From Frateuria defendens (GTDB lineage Bacteria > Pseudomonadota > Gammaproteobacteria > Xanthomonadales > Rhodanobacteraceae), in the NCBI RefSeq assembly GCF_001182895.1, contig NZ_LFQR01000058.1, positions 1-64,000 on the forward strand: 64,000 bases of DNA, given 5' to 3'. A program made the position numbers and the translations under genes. Below the pieces are notes generated by a model. The model saw nothing but the letters and a program-made list of their open reading frames with translations. It was not told the DNA's origin and ran no database searches. Shown in pieces: positions 1-6,375 of this stretch (its first letter is position 1; each line of letters begins with the position of its first letter).

Positions 1-439
1 CTGCCGCCCAGGCTCCTAGGCGATTCGGCCAACCTGTTCTCCACGTCGCGCCACTTGGTGCAGACCACCTCCCTCCTGCGCTATCCGGTATTCGTCAAGG
101 ACGACGATTACCGTGGCTCCCCAGATATGACCAAGCATCCGCTGCTGCGGAAGTACCTGCTGGAGCACTTCGCGGCGGAAGTCGAAGAACTGAAGGATGC
201 CGTGTTCGTTGGCCTGGGGCCGCAGGTCCAGAAGGTGCTTGATGCTTGATCGCCTGATCCAGGAGCGGGTTCTGAAACCCGACCGGGTGATTGGCGGCAT
301 GCTGCACCCATCCGGCAACTGCACCTACCGGATCAATTACCTCATTGGGGACAGAAGCGCGCCGGTCCCCCACGCCACCAACCCTGTGCCTTACGACCAG
401 GGCCGGCGAGCATTTCGGGAGCGGTTCGTCACCGCCTGA
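1..439 (+). pseudogene. Uracil-DNA glycosylase-like protein, C-terminal part, frameshifted
   Basis: The reading frame enters from the left edge and runs to a TGA at 247-249; a second frame from about 242 continues the same protein to a TGA at 437-439. The joined product reads as an alpha/beta protein with the element GLGPQVQKVL followed by GMLHPSG, which resembles the HPS motif that closes the active site of uracil-DNA glycosylase superfamily members. The break is explained by a 7-bp tandem duplication (GCTTGAT at 237-243 and 244-250): removing one copy restores a continuous frame. The start lies outside the window. Family assignment is by motif only; the disruption itself is directly visible. 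Confidence 0.5.
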
Positions 440-462
440 TCGAACGTCGGATGAGTGGATGC

Positions 463-500
463 GGACGCGGGTTCAATTCCGCAAATGGGAATCGAACTGG
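463..500. other. tRNA/tmRNA T-arm-like scar, possible attachment-site remnant
   Basis: GCGGACGCGGGTTCAATTCC looks like the T-arm of a tmRNA or tRNA, but no acceptor stem or CCA follows. Immediately downstream GGAATCGAAC forms an imperfect inverted repeat with GTTCAATTCC (one mismatch, 7-nt spacer). Integrases often use tRNA or tmRNA 3' ends, and smpB lies about 0.7 kb away, so this may be a decayed attachment site. The evidence is only sequence resemblance. Confidence 0.25.
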
Positions 501-663
501 CGTCCTGTCTGATGCACTTGGCTGGTGACCCCGGCCGGGCAGAACTGGTAGGATTGTTGGCAGTTGGGGCTGGATTCCGCACCTTTCCGCAGGAGTTCGC
601 AGCGGTTCTAAGGCGCTGAGTTACATAGGTTTGGCGCAGGGTTCCACCCCACCACCAATCCCA

Positions 664-692
664 AGGCCCTTGCACTGCAAGGGCCTTTTTTT
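664..692 (+). terminator. Rho-independent terminator
   Basis: A perfect 10-bp stem (AGGCCCTTGC / GCAAGGGCCT) with a 3-nt loop is followed by seven T residues. No intact gene lies directly upstream on this strand, so it may terminate a lost or unrecognised RNA. Confidence 0.8.
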
Positions 693-900
693 CATGGAAG
701 CGCCTCGGATAATTCCTACACGACGCAGGGGCGTCCGCTGCCAGACCGCCAGTGGAACGAACGGGCAAAGTGACCGCGGGTTCCTTGCCCGTCGTTCGTC
801 CAACGACAGGAAGTGTGGCGAAGGCAGGACGCCTGGCGTGGACGCGGCGAGGTCCCAACCTTCTGGACGCTCAGCCCCCGAGCGGACCGTGGCATCTTTC
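693..900 (+). other. Structured non-coding stretch between two terminators
   Basis: No convincing coding sequence is present. An interrupted hairpin spans roughly 755-802: CGAAC and GGGCAA pair with TTGCCC and GTTCG across a 3-nt bulge. The stretch ends at a strong terminator, which would fit a small RNA of about 200 nt, but I do not recognise a family and see no clear promoter. Confidence 0.3.
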
Positions 901-925
901 GGCGCCGTTCTGCGGCGCCTTTTTC
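901..925 (+). terminator. Rho-independent terminator
   Basis: GGCGCCG, loop TTCTG, CGGCGCC, then TTTTTCTTT. It isolates the following tRNA-Leu gene from upstream transcription. Confidence 0.8.
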
Positions 926-1001
926 TTTGTGACGCAAACGTACTAGGATGCCCGGCCTGCCGGGCGGCGGGGCCTTTGCTCCGACACGTCCCGATGAACC
1001 G

Positions 1002-1088
1002 GCCCAGGTGGCGAAACTGGTATACGCAAGGGACTTAAAATCCCTCGGCCTCGCGGCCATGCGGGTTCGATCCCCGCCCTGGGCACCA
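1002..1088 (+). tRNA. tRNA-Leu (anticodon TAA)
   Basis: The 87-nt sequence folds as a class II tRNA with a long variable arm. The acceptor GCCCAGG pairs with CCTGGGC and is followed by an encoded CCA. The anticodon stem AGGGA/TCCCT encloses CTTAAAA, giving anticodon TAA at 1036-1038. The T-loop is TTCGATC. It decodes UUA and UUG leucine codons. Confidence 0.97.
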
Positions 1089-1203
1089 CGTCTCATGGGT
1101 CGCCGGCGCCCGGCCTGCGCGGCGCGGAAGGAGGCTGTGCGGTTGATGCGTCCGGGCGCGCCGGAGCGCCGCCCGTCATCGCCAGGATTGCCGGCCGCGT
1201 GGA

Positions 1204-1695
1204 TCAGGCCGAACGGTTGTGCGCGCGCATGGTGCGCTGCTTCTCGCGCTGCCAGTCGCGTTCTTTCTCGGTGTCGCGCTTGTCGTGCGCCTGCTTGCCG
1301 CGGGCGAGGCCGATCTCGACCTTCACCTTGTTGCCCTTCCAGTACATCGCGGTGGGCACCATGGTGTAGCCCTTGCGCTCCACCGCGCCGATCAGCTGGT
1401 CGATCTCCTCGCGATGCAGCAGCAGCTTGCGGATGCGCCGGTCGTCCGCGACGACGTGGGTGGAGGCGCTGATCAGTGGCGGGATCGAGGCGCCGAACAG
1501 GTAGATTTCGTTCTGCCGGACGATCGCGTAGCTGTCGCCGAAGTTGATCCGCCCGGCGCGCAGTGCCTTCAGCTCCCAGCCCTGCAGCGCCACGCCGGCC
1601 TCGTAGCGCCGGTCGATGTGGTACTCATGGCGGGCGCGCTTGTTCAGCGCGATGGTTCCGCCGGCGTGTTTGTCCTTGTCCTTCGCTTTGGCCAT
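1204..1695 (-). CDS. smpB: SsrA-binding protein SmpB
   Basis: SmpB binds tmRNA and delivers it to ribosomes stalled on broken messages. The 163-residue product has the expected length and core: [13 protein letters not shown] near the N-terminus, [11 protein letters not shown], then a lysine/arginine-rich tail ending in a helix that enters the mRNA channel. The start is set at MAKAKDK because the upstream extension is not family-like and lies in the leader shared with the divergent ratA. The tmRNA gene itself is not in the window. Divergence from ratA is the usual order in Gammaproteobacteria. Confidence 0.97.
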   Translation of the reverse strand: MAKAKDKDKHAGGTIALNKRARHEYHIDRRYEAGVALQGWELKALRAGRINFGDSYAIVRQNEIYLFGASIPPLISASTHVVADDRRIRKLLLHREEIDQLIGAVERKGYTMVPTAMYWKGNKVKVEIGLARGKQAHDKRDTEKERDWQREKQRTMRAHNRSA

Positions 1696-1790
1696 GTCCG
1701 GTAAACTTCGGGCCTTGTTGCCCTGTGCAGATCCGGCTCCGCGCACATGCGGGAGGAGCCGGACCTGTTGATGATGAAGAAGAGGCTATC

Positions 1791-2219
1791 GTGATCGAAA
1801 TCCGCCGCAGCGCATTGGTGGGGTACACGCCGGCGCAGATGTTCGAGCTGGTCAACGACGTTGAAGCATACCCAAAGCGCTTCGGCTGGTGTTCCGGCGC
1901 GCAGGTGCTCGAGCGCGAAGGCAATGTGCTGGTGGCCCGGCTCGATCTCAAGTTCGCCGGGCTGCGGCACAGTTTCACGACCCGCAACACCCTCGATCCG
2001 CCGCAGCGCCTGAAGATCAGCCTGGTGGAAGGGCCGTTCCACAGCCTGGAGGGGCTGTGGGAGTTCGTGGCGCTGGGCGATCGCGGCTGCCGGATCAGCG
2101 TGGCGCTGGACTTCGCCTATTCGGGCCTGGCAAGCGGTGCCCTCAAGCTCGGCTTCCAGGGCCTGGCCAGCCGCATGGTCGAGGATTTCTGCCGCGCGGC
2201 CGAGCGCATCTATGGCTGA
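1791..2219 (+). CDS. ratA: RatA-type START/coenzyme Q-binding domain protein
   Basis: This 142-residue single-domain protein belongs to the polyketide cyclase/START family. Members include E. coli RatA, reported to affect ribosomal subunit association, and Coq10-like proteins that handle ubiquinone. The signature EAYPKRFGWC lies near residue 25, and the body carries the alternating strands of the helix-grip fold. A GTG start is chosen: it is preceded by AGAGG at a 6-nt spacing, and no in-frame ATG lies nearby. It overlaps the next gene by 8 nt, implying translational coupling. Confidence 0.9.
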   Translation: MIEIRRSALVGYTPAQMFELVNDVEAYPKRFGWCSGAQVLEREGNVLVARLDLKFAGLRHSFTTRNTLDPPQRLKISLVEGPFHSLEGLWEFVALGDRGCRISVALDFAYSGLASGALKLGFQGLASRMVEDFCRAAERIYG

Positions 2220-2490
2220 GCGGGTGGGCGTGGAGGTCGTGCTTGCCTTGCCGGATCGCCAGCTGTCGTGGCGCGGGCAACTCGATGCCGGCGCCACTGT
2301 GCGGGATGCGGTCCAGGCTTCCGGCTTGGCGGCGGAGCAGGGCGATGCGGTCGACCTTTCGCGGGTAGGCGTCTTCGGTCGCCGCGTGGAGCCCGATCAA
2401 CCGCTTCGCGACGGCGACCGCGTCGAAATCTACCGCCCGCTGGCGCTGGATCCGAAGGAGGCCCGCCGGCAGCGGGCCCGTCGGCCCTGA
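2212..2490 (+). CDS. RnfH/RatB family ubiquitin-like protein
   Basis: A 92-residue beta-grasp protein of the RnfH family (also called RatB in E. coli), usually encoded directly after ratA. It begins VGVEVVLALPDRQ, has DGDRVEIYRPL near residue 70 and ends in the arginine-rich tail typical of the family, DPKEARRQRARR. Its ATG lies inside the 3' end of ratA, so the two are co-translated. The molecular role of this family is poorly defined. It converges on bamE with only 3 bp between the stop codons. Confidence 0.9.
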   Translation: MAERVGVEVVLALPDRQLSWRGQLDAGATVRDAVQASGLAAEQGDAVDLSRVGVFGRRVEPDQPLRDGDRVEIYRPLALDPKEARRQRARRP

Positions 2491-2493
2491 GCG

Positions 2494-3009
2494 TCAGGGC
2501 TTGCTCGCCCCCGAGTCGCTGCTGCCGCTGCTGTTGCCACTGCCACTGCCACTGCCACTGCCACTGCCACTGCCACCACTGTCGCTCCCGCTCCCGCCGT
2601 TGCCGCCGGAAGTGTTTTTGTCGCCGCGGGTTTCGTTGACCGGATAGTCGGTGTGGTACTTCTTGCTGTCCTTGAGCAGCTGGGCGTTGTCCTGGGCGAA
2701 GAAGTCGCCTTCCTGGCGCACCAGGGCGTCGTTGTTGAAGGTCAGCGTGAGCGTGCGGATCTTCACCGGGCCGCCGCGATGCTGCTGGGTGGAGACGTAG
2801 TCCCAGCGATCCTGGTCGAACGGCGAGCTCACCGACGGCGAGCCGAGCAGTACCAGCACCTGGCGCTTGGTCATGCCGGGCTTGAGCTGATCGACATTCT
2901 TCTTGTCGAGCAGGTTGCCCTGCTGCACGTCGGGGACATAGACCAGGCGGCAGCTGGCGAGCGACAAGGCCAGCATGGCGAAACCCAGCGTGCGAATCAG
3001 CTTTTGCAT
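2494..3009 (-). CDS. bamE: Outer membrane assembly lipoprotein BamE with Ser-Gly tail
   Basis: BamE is a lipoprotein of the BAM complex that inserts beta-barrels into the outer membrane. The N-terminus has a signal peptide with a lipobox ending LASC, giving a lipidated Cys at residue 20. The SmpA/OmlA domain follows (KPGMTKRQVLVLLGSP, then a Trp-Asp-Tyr strand). The last 40 or so residues are almost entirely Ser and Gly, with alternating S-G encoded by a 6-bp tandem repeat. That tail is longer and lower in complexity than in typical BamE. The gene is divergent from fur, as is common in this group. Confidence 0.95.
   Translation of the reverse strand: MQKLIRTLGFAMLALSLASCRLVYVPDVQQGNLLDKKNVDQLKPGMTKRQVLVLLGSPSVSSPFDQDRWDYVSTQQHRGGPVKIRTLTLTFNNDALVRQEGDFFAQDNAQLLKDSKKYHTDYPVNETRGDKNTSGGNGGSGSDSGGSGSGSGSGSGSGNSSGSSDSGASKP
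2536..2577. repeat. Hexanucleotide microsatellite inside bamE
   Basis: Six perfect tandem copies of GCCACT (2536-2571) are followed by a degenerate seventh (GCCACC). Each unit encodes Ser-Gly on the minus strand, so copy-number change alters tail length by two residues without a frameshift. Confidence 0.9.
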
Positions 3010-3086
3010 GCGTGTTGCGTCCGGATCGTGAAGAGGGTCGATGATACACTAACGCCTTGCTGGCGCTGTCGTTGCGGGGTGGTCGG

Positions 3087-3506
3087 ATGGAACAGGAATC
3101 GAGAGAATTGCGCCGAGCCGGGCTCAAGGTCACCCATCCCCGCATGCGCATCCTGCAGTTGTTCGAAGAGGACAATGCGCGCCATCTCACCGCCGAGGAT
3201 GTCTACAAGAGACTGCTGGCCGACCAGGAGGACATCGGCCTGGCCACGGTCTATCGCGTGCTGACCCAGTTCGAGGCCGCCGGCATCCTCATCAAGCACA
3301 ACTTCGAAGGCGGGCAGGCGGTGTACGAGCTCGATCGCGGCCAGCACCACGATCACATGATCGATGTGGACAGCGGAAAGGTGATCGAGTTCGTCAGCGA
3401 GGAGATCGAGCGCCTGCAGCACGAGATCGCCGACCGCTACGGCTACATCATCGAGGACCACAGCCTGGTGCTGTACGTGCGGCCCAAGAAGCGCGGCTCG
3501 TTATAA
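3087..3506 (+). CDS. fur: Ferric uptake regulator Fur
   Basis: Fur is the Fe(II)-dependent dimeric repressor of iron acquisition genes. The 139-residue product has the winged helix (GLKVTHPRMRILQLF, then GLATVYRVLTQFEAAG near residues 55-70) and the metal-binding HHDH motif. The CxxC pair found in E. coli Fur is replaced (HMIDVDSGKV), so a structural Cys4 zinc site is absent. I recall the same pattern in Xanthomonas Fur. The start at MEQES is preferred over an upstream in-frame ATG because it matches family length. It is divergent from bamE. Confidence 0.95.
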   Translation: MEQESRELRRAGLKVTHPRMRILQLFEEDNARHLTAEDVYKRLLADQEDIGLATVYRVLTQFEAAGILIKHNFEGGQAVYELDRGQHHDHMIDVDSGKVIEFVSEEIERLQHEIADRYGYIIEDHSLVLYVRPKKRGSL

Positions 3507-3621
3507 AGGCGGATCGGGCGGAGCGGCGGCGAAGCGGCCGGATTCGCCGCCAGGGAACTCGACCTACGGCCGAAAGGCACATAACGCCGGTGCTCCGGCA
3601 ATCGCTATGGGCATGGGCAAG

Positions 3622-3658
3622 AAAAAAGCCGCAAGCGGACTCCTGTCCACCTGCGGCT
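3622..3658 (-). terminator. Rho-independent terminator of the candidate RNA
   Basis: On the minus strand AGCCGCA pairs with TGCGGCT around an inner GGAC-AGGA-GTCC hairpin, and six T residues follow directly. Confidence 0.8.
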
Positions 3659-3835
3659 GACCCCGGAGCCCGCGATGCCCGGCACTGGCGAGTTGCTCGC
3701 ACTGCCTGGCGGCATCCTGACCCGGCGGAACGGCATCCTGCCGTTCTTCGGGGCTACCGTCCCCACGGTAGCCCCGGCTCATCACCTCGCGGTGATGGCT
3801 CCCCCACATCGATGGGTCGATCCTAAACGAGTCTT
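3622..3835 (-). ncRNA. Candidate structured small RNA with intrinsic terminator
   Basis: Within about 210 nt the minus strand can form a chain of hairpins: ATCACC/GGTGAT (3781-3796), an 11-bp perfect stem with a 4-nt loop (3750-3775), a 7-bp stem with loop GGA (3729-3745), an interrupted stem (3681-3706), and a final compound hairpin followed by U6 (3622-3658). The inner terminator loop reads AGGA. Reading frames across it have no family resemblance. GGA in loops is the recognition element of CsrA/RsmA, so a titrating RNA is one possibility. It lies just downstream of a histidine kinase gene and may be a separate transcript or its 3' end. I have the impression that similar sequence recurs in Xanthomonadales but cannot verify it. 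Confidence 0.45.
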
Positions 3836-3861
3836 TCACGTCTTCGGTATTGGAAAAATTC

Positions 3862-5460
3862 CTATGCCAGGCGGCCGGCATCCGAGGTGCCGTGATTGCT
3901 GCGCAGCATGATGCGAAGGTGCGTGCCCTGGACGCCCGGTCGCAGCCGGAACAGGCCGCCGAGCGAGGTCACCCGGTCGCGCATGCCTTGCAGGCCATGC
4001 CCGCCGCGGGGCAGCCGCGGTGGCAACCCGATGCCGTCGTCGCGGATGTCGAGCAGGGCCAGCATGGTCCCGTGCCGCGGGCCGATCCGCAGTCGCAGCC
4101 GGAACTCGCTGGCCCGGGCATGCTTGACCGTGTTGGTGGCGCTCTCCTGCACCAGGCGATAGATCGCCGTGCGGGTATCGTCGTCGAGCAGGCGCGGGTC
4201 GCCGTGGAAGTCGGTGACGAAGACGATGCCGGCCGTGGCCAGCAGGTCGCGGATGGGGCCTTCGTCGAGGGCGCGGAACAGGCCGAACTCGTCCAGCACG
4301 GCGGGGCGCAGGTCGTCGAGCAGGCGGTGCAGCGCGCGGCGCATGTGGGCCAGGATGAGGTTGAGCGAGAGGCTGACGTCCTCCAGGCCGGCGTTCTTCA
4401 TCCGGGCCTGGGCCAGCTTGATGTGGGTCTGGATGGCGGTGATGTTCTGCCCCAGTTCGTCGTGCAGCTCCGCGGCCATGTGGCGACGCTGGGTTTCCTC
4501 CGCATGTAGGTTGCCGCGGGCGGCGTCGCGCAGCTGCCGGGCCAGTTGGTCCAGCCGACGGTTGACGGCGCCCAGGTAGACGTTTTGTTCGCTCACGCGC
4601 TCGCTGCTGCGGCGGAGCGCGTCGCTGGCGGAGCCAAGCATCAGGGCGCCGGTGCCGGCCACGGCCAGGAACAGGTAGCTGGTGGCGCTGGGCGCGACCT
4701 GGTGCGTTTCGAAATCGGCCACGGCCATCGACAGGTTGGTGACCAGCAGGGACAGGCAGGCGCCGCGCCAGCCGTGGCGGAAGGCGAAGAACAGCACTGG
4801 GGCCAGCGAGAGCACCCGGGCGAACTGGGGCTGCGGCGCGGCGTGCCGGGACAGCATCAGCAGTATCGCGATCGCCGGCAGCATGACCAGCATGCCGTCC
4901 ATCACCAGCGAGGCCAGGGCCTTGTGGGAGGGCGGCGCGCGCAGCAGCATGACCAGCAGCGGCGCCACCAGCAGCACGCCCAGGTAATCGCCGAGCATGG
5001 ACTGGCCGAGCATCTGAGCCATCGCCCCCGAGGTCTCCGCATCGTGCAGCAGCGACAGCAGCACCGCGTCCGTGGCGGTGGTGGCGGCCACCACCAGGAC
5101 CGCCGACAGCAGCAGGCGGGTGGTGTCTTCCGGGGTGCGCAGGCTGGCGTGCAGGTTGGCCCGGCGCAGCAGCCCCAGGCCGATCGCGACCACCAGCGGC
5201 TGCGGCAGATCGCCGGCCAGGAATTCGATCCAGCCCAGCGGCATGCCGGCGTGCAGATCGATGACTGCGGTGGCGGCGATCTCCGGCCCGAGCAGCCAGA
5301 ACCACTGGCGCATCGGCACCAGCAGCAGGGCGCTGAAGCGCAGGCCGAACGGCAGGATCCAGTAGAGGTGCTCGGTCGGCCGCAGCAGCAGCCACAGGGC
5401 GACGTAGGCCGCGCCGAGCAGCGGGCCCGACTCGGGCAGGGTGAGGGTTCTCGGTTGCAT
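3862..5460 (-). CDS. MASE1-type sensor histidine kinase (NarL/UhpB class)
   Basis: A membrane sensor kinase of about 532 residues. The N-terminal ~290 residues contain roughly eight hydrophobic helices typical of a MASE1-like sensor. A short linker helix leads into the HisKA_3 dimerisation domain, with the phosphorylated His in MAAELHDELGQ. A HATPase_c domain with a DIRDDGIGLPP box closes the protein. It is divergent from a LuxR/NarL-type response regulator, its obvious partner. The start at MQPRTLT is chosen; in-frame ATGs at 5475 and 5481 would add 5 or 7 residues. The signal sensed cannot be told. Confidence 0.85.
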   Translation of the reverse strand: MQPRTLTLPESGPLLGAAYVALWLLLRPTEHLYWILPFGLRFSALLLVPMRQWFWLLGPEIAATAVIDLHAGMPLGWIEFLAGDLPQPLVVAIGLGLLRRANLHASLRTPEDTTRLLLSAVLVVAATTATDAVLLSLLHDAETSGAMAQMLGQSMLGDYLGVLLVAPLLVMLLRAPPSHKALASLVMDGMLVMLPAIAILLMLSRHAAPQPQFARVLSLAPVLFFAFRHGWRGACLSLLVTNLSMAVADFETHQVAPSATSYLFLAVAGTGALMLGSASDALRRSSERVSEQNVYLGAVNRRLDQLARQLRDAARGNLHAEETQRRHMAAELHDELGQNITAIQTHIKLAQARMKNAGLEDVSLSLNLILAHMRRALHRLLDDLRPAVLDEFGLFRALDEGPIRDLLATAGIVFVTDFHGDPRLLDDDTRTAIYRLVQESATNTVKHARASEFRLRLRIGPRHGTMLALLDIRDDGIGLPPRLPRGGHGLQGMRDRVTSLGGLFRLRPGVQGTHLRIMLRSNHGTSDAGRLA

Positions 5461-5517
5461 GCGCGGATGGTACATGGGCATGCTCGGGGGTATGGCGCAT
5501 GGCGCGCATGGGTAGAT

Positions 5518-6147
5518 ATGGACATGTACAGCATCGTTCTTGTCGACGATCACGCGATCGTCCGCGAGGGCTTCAAGCGCTTGATCGAGATGGAGCCGGA
5601 CCTGGAGGTCGTGGCCGAATGCCGCTGTGCGGACGATGCGGTGGAGGCGGTCAACCAGCGCCATCCCGACCTGGTCGCACTGGACCTGTCCCTGCCCGAC
5701 GGCAGCGGCCTGCCGTTGATCGAGCACTTGCGCAGCGTGTCGCCGCAGACGCGCATCGTGGTGCTCAGCATGCACAACGGCGAGCCGTACGTGTCCGAGG
5801 CGCTGCGCCGCGGCGCCAGCGGCTACGTGACCAAGGGCGTGGCGCCGGAGGAACTGGTAGCCGGCCTGCGCGCGGTGATGGCGGGCGAGTGCTACTTGAG
5901 TTCCGACCTGCGCCAGCGGCCGAGCGACGCGCTGGACCCGCTCAGCCGGCTCACCGTGCGTGAGCGCGAGGTGTTCCTGCTGCTGGCGGCGGGGCGGGCA
6001 CCCAAGCAGGTGGCGGCCGAGTTGGGGGTGGGGCAGAAGACCATCTACATCCACCGCGCCAGCTTGATGGGCAAGCTGGGCGCGGGGTCGGAGCTGGATC
6101 TCTATCGCATCGCGGCGGCGCGTGGCTTGCTGCCGGCGCGGCAGTGA
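5518..6147 (+). CDS. NarL/LuxR-family response regulator
   Basis: This 209-residue regulator has a receiver domain (acidic pair D10-D11, predicted phospho-acceptor D56 in VALDLSLPDG, conserved Lys in GYVTKG) and a C-terminal LuxR-type helix-turn-helix (LTVREREVFLLLAAGRAPK). It should be phosphorylated by the divergent MASE1 kinase, whose gene starts under 60 bp away, so both promoters sit in a very short shared region. The second in-frame ATG, two codons in, is an alternative start. Targets are unknown; autoregulation of the pair is plausible. Confidence 0.9.
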   Translation: MDMYSIVLVDDHAIVREGFKRLIEMEPDLEVVAECRCADDAVEAVNQRHPDLVALDLSLPDGSGLPLIEHLRSVSPQTRIVVLSMHNGEPYVSEALRRGASGYVTKGVAPEELVAGLRAVMAGECYLSSDLRQRPSDALDPLSRLTVREREVFLLLAAGRAPKQVAAELGVGQKTIYIHRASLMGKLGAGSELDLYRIAAARGLLPARQ

Positions 6148-6150
6148 GAC

Positions 6151-6179
6151 GGATCGCTGCGGACGGCGCGCAGCGATCC
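6151..6179 (+). terminator. Hairpin after the response regulator
   Basis: A perfect 11-bp stem (GGATCGCTGCG / CGCAGCGATCC) with a 7-nt loop starts 3 nt after the stop codon. No T-run follows, so it is a terminator-like or mRNA-stabilising hairpin. The remaining ~200 bp up to recN show nothing recognisable. Confidence 0.5.
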
Positions 6180-6375
6180 GCTGTCCATGGCGCTGTTGCA
6201 CCATGGCGACCAGCAGAACCCACATCGACACAGCCGTCCGTCATGCCGGCGCAGGCCGACATCCCGTGACGTTGCACTGACGAGGCGGCGACGGCGCCAC
6301 GGCACTTGGCTGGATCGGGGCGACAAGGCATCCCGCGGCAGGCATCTGCCAGCCCCTTCGGATGGCCGCCCGCAT

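Noticed and set aside
1-1001. A complete tmRNA gene near smpB
   Set aside because: Neither the 5' start nor a paired 3' acceptor could be found on either strand; only a T-arm-like fragment is present.
3564-3881. A 105-codon minus-strand frame across the hairpin region
   Set aside because: No family resemblance and the stems, terminator and loop pattern are better explained as RNA. It could be a mis-annotated hypothetical gene in relatives.
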